Assembly (NCBI GenBank): GCA_025738555.1
Contig: JAOVFP010000023.1
Coordinates: forward strand, 372,001 to 436,000
Reading direction: 5' to 3'
DNA length: 64,000 nt
From: Cyathus striatus
Lineage: Eukaryota; Basidiomycota; Agaricomycetes; Agaricales; Nidulariaceae
The notes beneath the pieces are model-generated. The model saw nothing but the letters and a program-made list of their open reading frames with translations, searched no databases and was not told the DNA's origin. How positions within the stretch are numbered: position 1 is the first letter of the stretch; each line of letters begins with the position of its first letter. Below are positions 36,801 to 46,955 of the stretch, in pieces. The position numbers and the translations under genes were made by a program.

Positions 36801-38335
36801 CGGGCCTGACGAAAAGGAAAAGAAAAGTTCGGATCCGAACCGGAACCGTGAAGATAACGGAAAGATAAACGGCCACACCGACACTTGTTTGGTCTGGCGG
36901 CGGACAGGGCGTTGACTATTGTATGGTGTTTGGCAGCAGCTTCATGTAAACAAGTGGCAATGTGATGCGTATCCGCATAATTGCACGCAAACTCTGAGCG
37001 CAACTCACAGCACCTACACCTGACATTTGGTTGTTCTCTGAAACCATGTATTCATTCCTTAGATAAATCAATATATACTTGCTTTTTCATTAAACGAGTG
37101 TAGCAAATAAGAATAGCTATCTAAGGCTACATATAACACATGTGAGTACTTTCTTTCCTTCATGTTCACCCACTGCTTTCAGTGGCGTACCACTTGTCTG
37201 AATAGCTGTGATTATATGCAAAGGTCACAGGTGATTTACTTTGGAAAAGCTCGTTAACCTTCTAGATATTTCGAAAGTGTTCGGCAGTACACATAGACAA
37301 ACCCACTGAAAGCTATAAAAGAGCAAAGATTGACAAGTCATTGGATTCCCTGAACACTTGTGGTTCTTTCCTAGTATGTATCGATTCTACAACATAGGAA
37401 GCAAGTATCTTTAATGTTAATTTAGTCACCTTGTGCTAATACTCTATGCATTTTTCAGGCAATTACCAGCACTGGTGCCTATTGTTCCTCCTATATTTAT
37501 CATCTCGTCACTCATTTTCTATAGGTTTAATGCTCTCGTATAATTATCCACTCTTTTGCACATTTGCATCTCTTTTAATATTTCATTTATCAAGTAAGTT
37601 ACATTGTTCTAATTTTGTGAATCATAAATCAACCCTTACTCATTTATTTAGATTATTTGGTTAACTCTTCGTCACTCATTTCATATTTATGACTTGATTA
37701 TAATTGGATATCTAAACCTTTCACGCAGCCAAAACTTGTACCATTTTCCACAAGTACAATGGTATTTGTTCATGGACTCATTAGAGTGGAGGGACTTGAT
37801 GCTGATGCCGCTCAGTTGTTAAAGGTATCTGTTGAAAGTGGAGTTCTTAGTAACACATATAATACCTCTCGGCATATATTTACTGCACAAGGAAAAAGGA
37901 AAGCCCATACACAGAACAAACAAGCTGAGCGGGAGATAAATGCAATGAAAAAGCGAAAAACTGGCCCCTCACACTTTTCTACTTCAATAAATTCATAAGT
38001 GCATCAATTTCTACTAATAAATAGAGTACTTTTCTATCACTATACATTACTACGAACTATTAATCAACATTACAATACATTACTACATGACGAACTATTA
38101 ACCAACACCTTGAAGTATGTAGTCTGCAGTCGGCATCAGGCATTATTAATAACAGATATTACCCTTTGGTCGTGTTTATTTATTATCAACTGCAAGAGGG
38201 TGTTAGTAAACAATGCCTTTAAGTTTGAGGCCGGCCATACCATCGGATACTCCGTAGAGCAAACAGCCTGATAAGACCTGAAACGTCAGTTCCTTTTCGG
38301 ATCTGAACTTTTCTTTTCCTTTTCGTCTATGCTCC
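36801..38335. mobile_element. hAT-like non-autonomous DNA transposon, 1.5 kb
   Basis: The left end (cgggcctgacgaaaaggaaa...) is matched in reverse complement by the right end (...ttttccttttcgtctatgctcc). Bases gacgaaaaggaaaagaaaag are identical in both, and the outermost 8 bases are imperfect. The eight bases taagtaac stand directly left at 36793-36800. The same eight are found on the right when the later insertion at 38336 is removed (38336-38337 plus 46673-46678). An 8-bp duplication is characteristic of hAT elements. The body has no transposase that I recognise. A perfect 12-base palindrome, ttcggatccgaa, lies just inside the left end, with a one-mismatch version inside the right. Confidence 0.68.
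37759..37998 (+). other. Unknown ORF inside the hAT-like element
   Basis: A frame of 79 codons (MVFVHGLIRVEGLDADAAQL ... INAMKKRKTGPSHF) is the only protein-like stretch in the element. It is charged and lysine-rich toward the end. I do not recognise it. It could be a captured host-exon piece or the tail of a lost element protein; upstream exons cannot be defined. Confidence 0.3.
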
Positions 38336-40324
38336 TATGGTGCGCAGTGCTTAGTCACCACCACTTATGTGCAGCAGCGGAATTGACTGGCGAAAAAATT
38401 TGAAATTATCCTGATGTAGGATCAGTGTATGTAGGACTAGATTACCACTTGAAAATTGTAACCACTACCTTATCTACACCTTACTTTCAATGCCTGGACC
38501 ATGGAAAGCACAGAAGATAGCTGCTGCATGAGCTCGAGAAGCTAAAGCTCGCAGGAGGCTAGGATTATATGACAATTCGACACTGATCAATGCTTCAATC
38601 CAATCTGATCGCAACGTACCAGAGAGTGAATCCGAAGATGACATGGGGTGGGATGGAATGGTCATTCATATGCCATCTGACTTTGAAGATTCAGAAGGAG
38701 AGTGGGAAGAAATGGATGATAGCGACGAAAATAGCTCAGACACAGATGCTGGCAGTGATCTGGAGGACATTGAGGGTGTGCAACTTCTTGAGGGGTTGAG
38801 AATGCAGTGGGAAATTGAGCAGGATCTTTGAGATTTGACATGAGAAACTCCATATCAGCATGTACTTGGAACGAAATCAAAGGTCTGGAAGAAGGCGGAG
38901 GCACAATGCTTTCTTGGTTACACTGGCAACTCGGAGCGATGGCAGCATGAAATCAGACAAGGGTTGTGGGAAAAAGAGGAGTGGGACAAAGTAACCAGAG
39001 CAAGGTAAGACATAGCTTACGAATCAGAGGGGAATAATAAGCTCACCTGTTTTACATTCAGTGCACAAGCAGAAAACTTTCGTTCCTTCTTCAAATTGAA
39101 AGCCAAAAGTGTCACTCAGGCTCCAGCTCCAAGTACCCAGCAGGCTCCAACACACGAATTGAGCAGCGAGGACAATGTCCAAAGCACACCGATCCCATCC
39201 GATACAGATCACCAGATGCAGGGGAATGACATCTGCTGTGGGTACCTGTCTGATATGCCAGAGGAACAGTCTGATAGCGATGACATTGATGACTGGGATG
39301 ACAGTGATGACGACTTACCAGAGCTGCCTGAGTTGGATCAGCATCCAAGTTTGTCCACCAATGTTATACCTCCTCCACAACGAAAATGTCGCAAGCTTGA
39401 TGTATCCTATCGTGAATCTTGAAGGCAAAAGAAGGAAAACCACACTGAGCTTTTGAGAATGGCTCTGAAGGATATAGAGCAGGTTATTGCATCAAAACGC
39501 ACTGAGTTTGAGGCTGGCCAAAATGGTCTTCAGGCATATCGTGCACATGCCATTCGAAGTTGTCTTGAGATGATGGTAAAAGGTGGAAGGGGGAAAGTTG
39601 AAGCATAAGAGTGTGCTGCAGAGGTGAGTGGATTTGCAGTAATATGGGGTGGGCGATTGGTGCAAGAGTGGGTGACTGTGTGGGTCAAGTCTTGAGAGCT
39701 TCCAAAGTCAGGACGTGGTTTCCACAAGAAAGTTTACTCAATTCTCGACGATCCTGAAGTGGAAACAGAACTTCGTTCATACCTTCATTTGAACCGTTGG
39801 GCTATAAATCCAAAAAAGCTTGCCACATTCACAAAAAATAAGCTGCTTCCAGATGAAGCAAAGAAGTACCTCAATGAGATTGTAGAGAACGAAATGCCTG
39901 CTGGACTGAAAAAGTACATGGAGGTGGAACTTTTCCCACGCATGCAAATGACAGTCACCAAAGGTGTTTCCCATTGTACTGTTCGCCGCTGGCTCCACAA
40001 GGAAGGGTTTCGTTATATGAGCCATAAGAAGGCTCTTTATTATGATGGTCATGAGAGGGAGGATGTGGTTGCTTACTGTCAAGTTATTTTCCTTCCCAAG
40101 ATGAAGGAATACAAGCCTCGTCTTGTAAAATTTCAAATTGGAAATGTCAGTGAAATTATCTTGCCAACTCTCAAACCTGGTGAGCGGTACCTGGTTCTTG
40201 TGGCTCAAGATGAAATGACTGCACAATCAAATGATGGAAAGGAGATGTCTTGGGTTTGGAAAGGGGAGCAGCCTTTGAAACGAAAGGGAGTTGGACATGG
40301 TCTCCATCAGTCTGATGTAATCTG

Positions 40325-40586
40325 TGTCAAGAACCGAATCTAAATAGACACAGATAAGTATCTCAGTCAGAGTGTAACGGACTAACTATTAACTAACCTA
40401 AATAGACACAGATAAGTATCTATGGTAAATCAGTACGTAGTTAATGTATAGTAGAATAAAGATAGCTCACCTCAGTCAGAGTGTAACGGACTGAGGTGTG
40501 CGGAAGAAAAGATTTCGTAGATAAGGGTATGAGATGATTACGTAAATATGGAATAATAAGTAAGTAATAATTATCTATTTCCGACA
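40325..40586 (-). repeat. 3' LTR of the Copia element
   Basis: Starts tgtc and ends gaca on the plus strand. It has internal duplications: ctaaatagacacagataagt occurs twice about 58 bases apart, and cagtcagagtgtaacggact occurs twice about 109 bases apart. The last codons of the pol frame run about 16 bases into this LTR. A short purine-rich stretch, gagtgggag on the minus strand, precedes it as the likely polypurine tract. Confidence 0.93.
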
Positions 40587-43500
40587 CTCCCACTCGTAGT
40601 CATACGAAGACCCATAGCCTCAACGAACTTCCAGTGCTTTTCGTGAGGGAGCGCCTTTGTCATGATGTCTGCGACCATATCGTCTGTTCGAACGTAACGC
40701 ACCACGGCCAGTTCCTTCCCAACAAGATCGTCCCTAATATAATGCCACTTGCGGTCAATGTGCTTCGTGCGGTTTCTAAACTGGGGCTCCTTGGACAGAA
40801 CGATCGCGCCTTGGTTGTCGCACCAAAGATCTGTCGGTTTCGATTGCGGATGGCCAATATCTTCGAAGAAGTTTCGGAGCCAAGCTAGGTGTTGGCCAGC
40901 GGTACTGAGGCCGACGTATTCAGATTCCGTTGATGATTGAGCCACGAGTGATTGGCGCTTACTTGCCCAACCGACGGCAGCTCTTGAGGCAATGAAGACA
41001 TAGCCGGAGGTGGACCTCGAGGTATCCGGATCACCAGCCCAGTCGGAGTCGCTGTAGCCTCGGAAGGTGAGATCTGGGGATACGTCTCTTCCGTCTAGGA
41101 CTAATGACATGGACTTCGTTGCCTTTAGGTATCGAAGGACCCGCTTCGCCGCTTCCCAGTGGCTGTTTTTCGGATTTGCGCTGAAGCGTCCCAGTAGGCC
41201 AACCGCGTATGCGATGTCGGGTCGGGTGCCCATCATCGCGTACATGAGTGATCCTACAACGCTCAGGTAGGATACTCGCTTGCTCCCAATGATCATTTCA
41301 TGGTAAGTCCTGTCATCGGTTGGATCGTCGATGGTTAGTTTCAGGTTTACTGTCGCTCATTCCACATCTCTCCAGTACATTGTTTATGTACTGTTCTTGT
41401 GACAGGAACACTTGGTGAGTTTTCAGATTTCGAGACACCTTGATCCCGAGGACGTAGGACACTGGGCCCAAGTCCTTCATTTTGAACGCATCTGATAATT
41501 TCTTCTTTATTGGATCCAGGAGTCCTCGTTGGTTGCATGCAAGGATGAAATCATCAATGTATACCACCAGGAAACATACGTTCCCTCCTTCTCGGTATAC
41601 GTACAAGCAAGTTTCAGCATTCATCTGGATGAACCCCCTTTTCTTCAGTTCGCTATCCAAGGTATGGTTCCATGTTCTCCCAGCTTGTTTTAGGCCGTAT
41701 AGTGACCGCTTTAGCCTCCAGCAATATCCTTCTGGAATGTCGACTTCGGCTGGTGGGACCAGGTAAAGTTCCTCGTCGAGTTTTCCGTTCAGGTAGGCGG
41801 TCTGAACGTCCATTTGTTCGACGATTAGGTCGAACTTTGCTGCTAGGGCTAGGATAACGCGAATTGATTCAAGACTTGCGACTGGGGCAAAAACTTCTTT
41901 ATAATCCACCCCCTCCTTCTGGGTGAAGCCCCTCGCGACGATCCGGATTTTGTACCGTTCAATGCCTCCTGCCGCATTTGGTTTTATTCTGAAAACCATC
42001 TTGGAGGTGATTGGTTTCACCCCGTTTGGAATAGGTATGACTTCGTATACGTCATTTACCTTCAAGCTATTTAATTCATCATCTAGTGCCGCTCTCCACT
42101 TGTGTTTGTCATCTCCGCTAAAGGCTTCTCCTGGTGAGTTTGGCGTGTTCGCATGTGGGATGTCTGACAAGCCAGCAAATAGGTCGAAGTTTCCCTTATC
42201 CGCGGTAACGTCTGCCAATCCTGCAAACAGATGATTGGTGATCTCTTCCTCGGACATACCAGCAAAGTATCCAGTTTCTTCCTCGGATTCTGGTGGCCAA
42301 TGATCATCTTCTGGGTCGTCCACTGGAACAAGGTCTGGCATTTCCTCTGCTGGTGCATTGCGTATGGTCCTCGTTGGGATTTCGGAAGCGCGCTCATAGT
42401 TTTGGTTTCGGGCAACTGGTTTTGTTGTCCTCCGTTCTCGTGTGGATGCTAGTGTTTGGCGTATAGGTGCTGTATTGCGACGCTTTGGGGCTGGAGGAAT
42501 CATTTGGTTTCCTGTAGGTCTGGGTGGAGTTCGAGGTGCTGGGGTACCAGGGAGTTCTCCCACTGGCACTGTTGCTCCCACTGGCACTGCCGCTCCCACT
42601 GGCTCTTCCGCTTCTGCTTCCACTGGTGCTACCGCTCCCACTGGCTCATCATCCTCTGACTCGCTTGCTGGATCTTGGTTCCTTACCTGCACTCCCACTG
42701 AACCATGATCTGCAGCGGGCATGAGGAAATCATGTATGCCGTGTTCTGGTGAAGGTTCATCGGCGCCCAATATGTCAATTGTCGACTGGTCAAGACCCTC
42801 ATTGAATGTAACATGGCGGCTGTGGAATACAGCTCGTGTTTTGAGATCCATGAGGCGATATGCCTTTTTTCCGGGTGTGTAGCCAAGCATAATAGACTTT
42901 CGACCTTTCGGAGAGAACTTACTGGACCGATGGTCCTTGGGGATGAGAGCATATGTGGTGCAGCCGAAAGGGCGGAACCAGGATGCATCGACTTGACGCT
43001 GGAAAATAATTTCATAAGGGACTTTACCCTTGGTGCCAGAGGCGGGCGTGCGGGAGATGGTGTATGCCGCAGTGGACATCGCAAATGACCAGAAGGAGCT
43101 GGGTAAGCCGGACTCTATGAGCATTGCTGATGAGTTGTTCACTAATGTTTGGTTCATTCGTTCTGCAAGACCATTCTGCTCAGGAGTGTCAGCTGCGGTT
43201 GTGAGGTGTGTTACACCTTCGCGTTTTAGGAATTCTTCAAACTTGCCACCAGTGTATTCTCCGCCTCCATCGCTTTGGAAGAAGGTTGCAAAGTTTTGGG
43301 AGAGGCGCACTTCACCGAGGGTGGAGTGTAGTGCCTGTTGCATGTCATCACGCCAATCCTTGAAGGCTGCAAATGCATCGCTTTTTCGCTTCAGAAAGCG
43401 TACCCAAACGAAACGTGAGTGGTCATCAGTGAACGTAATCCAATAACGATGGCCGTAGCGGTCGCGAGTGATGGGGCCCCCAACATCCGAGTGTATGACC

Positions 43501-45142
43501 TGGAATGGAGCCTTGGCCCGCACTCCTTTGTGTTTGAATGGTAGTTTCTTGATCTTGGATAAGACGCAAGGTTCACAGAACTTGGGTTTTCCGGTAAGTG
43601 TATTGATTCCTTCGAGCCCACCGTTCCTAACCAAGTTCAATAGTTTGCTGTGAGAGACATGACCCATGCGCTTGTGAAGGGTGTTGATGTCAATGGAAGC
43701 TAAGGCTTGCTCATCGTGAACAATAGGATCTGCTTGAACTAGGTATAGTTTGTGGTGTAGCCTTCCAACTAATACAGTGCGGCCCAAGGGACCAGTTTGA
43801 ACACAACATCTTCCATTTCCAAACACAGATTCATACCCACCACCGTCGAATTTTCCTACTGAGATTAGTGACACTTTGAAGTCTGGGACATGAATAACAT
43901 TTTCAAGCGTGAATTTTACAACTTTGCCGTCTATTGTGCTCTGCAAGGTAACGTTCCCAATTCCTATGGCTGTTACTGCCGCATGATTTCCCAATCGTAC
44001 ATTCAGAGGAGGGTCGAGGGTGGAATATGAATCGCACTGGAACCATTCCTTGTGTGGGACCATGTGGGATGAGGCTCCTGAGTCCAGGAGTAAGCTGCTG
44101 GCTGCTAACTTAGGATTCATGCTCGCATAGGCTTCAATGCGTTGATTCAGCTTCTTACGAACAAATGGACTAGCTACTGAGGCAGCATTCCCTAACTCGG
44201 CTACAGATGAATCATCCGAATCCGTATCCTCTTGTTTCGCTGCATTTCCCCGTTCTCGCCCCTTTCCTTTCCATCCTGGCTTCGGTTTCTTCGAATCTGA
44301 GCGTCCCTTTGCTAACATCTCTGCGGCCTTCTTAACAGCGTGGCACTCATCAACACTGTGCGAGTCTGTTTTGTGGACCGGACAGTATTTTGTGCCTGTA
44401 GCGTTAAGTGCGACTGCTGGTTCATGTTTGGATGCCGTGGATTGTGTTGCATCAAAAGTGACCTTCCCTATTGCATCTGTGGTAACTTGCGCTAGTGTAA
44501 ACTTGGCAGCATCGGAACTCTGGAGCTTGTGGAAAGCCTGGTCTCTGAAAGCTCCCCAGGCCGGGGTGTTTGGCAATGATCCCAGAAACATGAAGACATA
44601 CGTCGATTCACTGAACCCCTGCTTCATGTCTGCCAGTAGTTTCCGTCGGTTTTTGAATTCTGAGATGTGAGTTCGTAGGTCCTCCGGGTTTCCGTGCCAT
44701 GATGCTCCCTTCAGTTCTTCGAAAAGGATATATGCATTTGCTGCAACATTGGTGTTTTGAAAAGAGAGAGTACAGCATTGTACAGTGTGAGAGCAGTGTC
44801 GTGCTCAGAGACTTGCATGAGGATGTCATCAGCAAGTGTGTCGCAAATGAAACCTCTAGCCTTTCCATCCCGTATAACTGCACGCTGAGCTGCGGTGTAT
44901 CCTTCAGCATCAATGGAGGGGGTGGTAGCCGGGGATGATGCTGGTGGTTTGACAGCTTCTGATGATTCGTCGTCAACATCCTTTGTACCTGAGGCAGCCG
45001 CCGGGGGCGGCACCAATGGTTTGGCTATGAGCCAATCCGGCCTGATGGCCTCATAGCATCGCTCCCTCTGAAGCTTTGCTATGATTTTCGTTTTCCAAAG
45101 TTGAAAATTTTCAACACCGGTAAGCTTGAGATCCAATGACAT
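40571..45142 (-). pseudogene. Copia gag-pol polyprotein with two frame breaks
   Basis: Gag begins MSLDLKLTGVENFQLWKTKI at 45142. The main frame (44627-41313 and upstream of it) carries a knuckle-like CPVHKTDSHSVDECH, the protease motif LLLDSGASSHM and an HHCC finger with HKRMGHVSHSKLL and CEPCVLSK. Then come the integrase D,D,E region (VIHSDVGGPI, FQSDGGGEYTG, TPEQNGLAERMN), reverse transcriptase with VEQMDVQTAYLNG and FLVVYIDDFILAC, and RNase H in the last frame with GYSDSDWAGD and STESEYVGLS, ending at 40571. The reading frame is broken once in gag near 44755 and once between reverse transcriptase and RNase H near 41330. This copy therefore probably cannot make a complete polyprotein, despite its youth. 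Confidence 0.85.
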
Positions 45143-45242
45143 GGCTGGATTTTCGAGGAGCTTGCAAGGGGGTGAGTGTGTGTGGTTTAGACACTGAAGA
45201 TCGGATGGATCTGATGTTGTCGGTTCTTAGTGGGGGTATTAC

Positions 45243-45260
45243 GCCACAGGGCCCATAACC
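45243..45260 (-). other. Primer-binding site, probable half-tRNA-iMet type
   Basis: Directly next to the 5' LTR, on the element strand, the sequence is ggttatgggccctg. It is complementary, with one G-U pair, to the anticodon region of initiator methionine tRNA (cagggctcataacc) and not to its 3' end. Copia of Drosophila uses such an internal cut of the same tRNA, so the match fits the family. Confidence 0.6.
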
Positions 45261-45522
45261 TGTCAAGAACCGAATCTAAATAGACACAGATAAGTATCTC
45301 AGTCAGAGTGTAACGGACTAACTATTAACTAACCTAAATAGACACAGATAAGTATCTATGGTAAATCAGTACGTAGTTAATGTATAGTAGAATAAAGATA
45401 GCTCACCTCAGTCAGAGTGTAACGGACTGAGGTGTGCGGAAGAAAAGATTTCGTAGATAAGGGTATGAGATGATTACGTAAATATGGAATAATAAGTAAG
45501 TAATAATTATCTATTTCCGACA
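45261..45522 (-). repeat. 5' LTR of the Copia element
   Basis: Identical by eye to 40325-40586 over 262 bases. In element orientation it should carry the promoter. The internal duplicated words may be regulatory, but this is not shown by sequence alone. Confidence 0.93.
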
Positions 45523-46955
45523 ATCTGTTCAACAAAAGGCTGGTTGAAAGAAGCAAGTCAGACACTTGAGTATGGGAAAAACTATGACGGGTATTGGAAT
45601 GGAGAATTGTTTGTGAAGCAGGTCCATCTCAATTATTTACTTTATTTAATTCTTCTGAAATTATTTCTCAGCTCAAAGAAAAAATCATTCCAGCATTTGA
45701 GCAAGCACATGGCCCAGAATATCAGGCCCTCATCATGGTTGATCACTCACAGGGTCACTCAGCATATTCTGTTGATGCTCTTATTGCATCACAAATGAAT
45801 ATGAGGCCTGGAGGAAAGCAACCACATATGTGGAATGGTTGGTTTATGAAGGACGGTGTGAAAATCACTCAAGAAATGAGTTTCCCCTCTGATCATTCAC
45901 ACTTTCCTGGAATGCCGAAAGGCATGTTACAAGTCATCCAGGAGAGAGGCATTGAAAAGGAAGGTCTCGTTAAACAGTGCACACCAAAGAAGGGAGATGA
46001 ATCTTCAGGGAGATGTCAATCTGGTGCTACCAATTGCTGTGCAAAGTGCATTCTTGAACTGCAACCTGACTTCCTGGAACAAAAATCACTTGTTCAGGAA
46101 GTGATTGAGGCAGCCGGTCATTTGTGCATCTTCTTGCCAAAATTTCATTGTGAACTCAATTTTATTGAGTATTTCTGGGGATCAGTCAAGCGTTACCTCA
46201 GGGAGCATTGTAATGGTACATTTTCTGCTCTTCAAGAACACTTACCAAAGGCACTTGAATCAGTTCCAGTTGAAACAATACGGAAATGGGAACTTCATAT
46301 GATATGTTGGATGGATGCTTATTGTGAAGGCCTTGGAGCAAGAGAGGCTCAAATCAAGGTGAAACAATTTTCTTCACGGCGCTATACCTCTCACAGAAGG
46401 ATACCTGAGGCGGTTGCAACAGCCTTTGATTACTAATGTATGAATCGTGGGAATATATTAACGTATATGGAAGGTGTTACATAATGCGGCGGAATTTGGG
46501 TTGATCAAAAATTATATCTCCGTCAGTTTTGTGAATTTCAAAAATCCGTCTGGGCATTTTATTCCCCTTGTCAAACTAAGCACTTTGGCAAGAGGAATAA
46601 GCCATAGGACATTTTCCCATGGAGTCATTCTAGTTGCACAAAATTGGTGGTGACTAAGCGCCGCGCACCATAAGTAACTTATAAGGTCCACTGTGTGACT
46701 GTTTAGGTAAGCTACACGATCACGTGAAACTTGAACCATTAAATCACTGTCAGTGTGACTTTAGTTTAGTTCCAATCGTCAGGTCACTACTTTGTCAATA
46801 CAACCTCATACGTTTCAACCGTCTCGTCGTTACCACATCTTACTCGAATTTACACCCCACAATCTTTCATCTCACTTATATCATTACTAAGGTAACATAT
46901 CCCACCCCGTATAATCTAAGACAATTGAACGCATCTCTTTTCATGTCTCTAGTCC

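Larger units (their letters stand above)
40325..45522 (-). mobile_element. Young Copia-type LTR retrotransposon
   Basis: Two 262-base long terminal repeats that I read as identical flank a minus-strand gag-pol. The 5-bp target duplication atctg is present at 40320-40324 and 45523-45527. The element order (protease, integrase, reverse transcriptase, RNase H) is that of Ty1/Copia. It sits antisense inside the transposase pseudogene. Identical LTRs indicate very recent insertion. Confidence 0.93.
38490..46436 (+). pseudogene. DDE_3-type transposase, decayed and interrupted
   Basis: Coding sequence starts near MPGPWKAQKIAAA (38490) and meets a stop after 13 codons. Further stops follow near 39420, 39610 and 39690. 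The 5' part is acidic (DMGWDGMVIHMPSDFEDSEG). The clear core is GVSHCTVRRWLHKEGFRYMS, YLVLVAQDEMTAQ, MVDHSQGHSAY and LPKFHCELNFIEYFWGSVKR, a D-D-E arrangement with the final Glu in the LNFIE motif. It ends EAVATAFDY at 46436. The Copia element lies between SDVIC and STKGW, and when it is removed with one TSD copy the frame runs straight through. This family is abundant in Agaricomycetes. The several in-frame stops outside the Copia insertion mean it was already inactive or is non-coding now. Confidence 0.75.
38338..46670 (+). mobile_element. Tc1/mariner-like (DDE_3) transposon split by a Copia insertion
   Basis: The left end reads tggtgcgcagtgcttagtca and the right end is its reverse complement with two mismatches over that stretch; similarity then continues through ccacca. 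TA borders both ends (38336-38337, 46671-46672). Without the nested retrotransposon and its 5-bp duplication the element is about 3.1 kb. It inserted into the first two bases of the right-hand target duplication of the hAT-like element beside it, so it is the younger of the two. Confidence 0.75.

Noticed and set aside
40325..40586. CRISPR-like or satellite array
   Set aside because: The short repeats are duplications inside an LTR, confirmed by the identical second LTR at 45261-45522.
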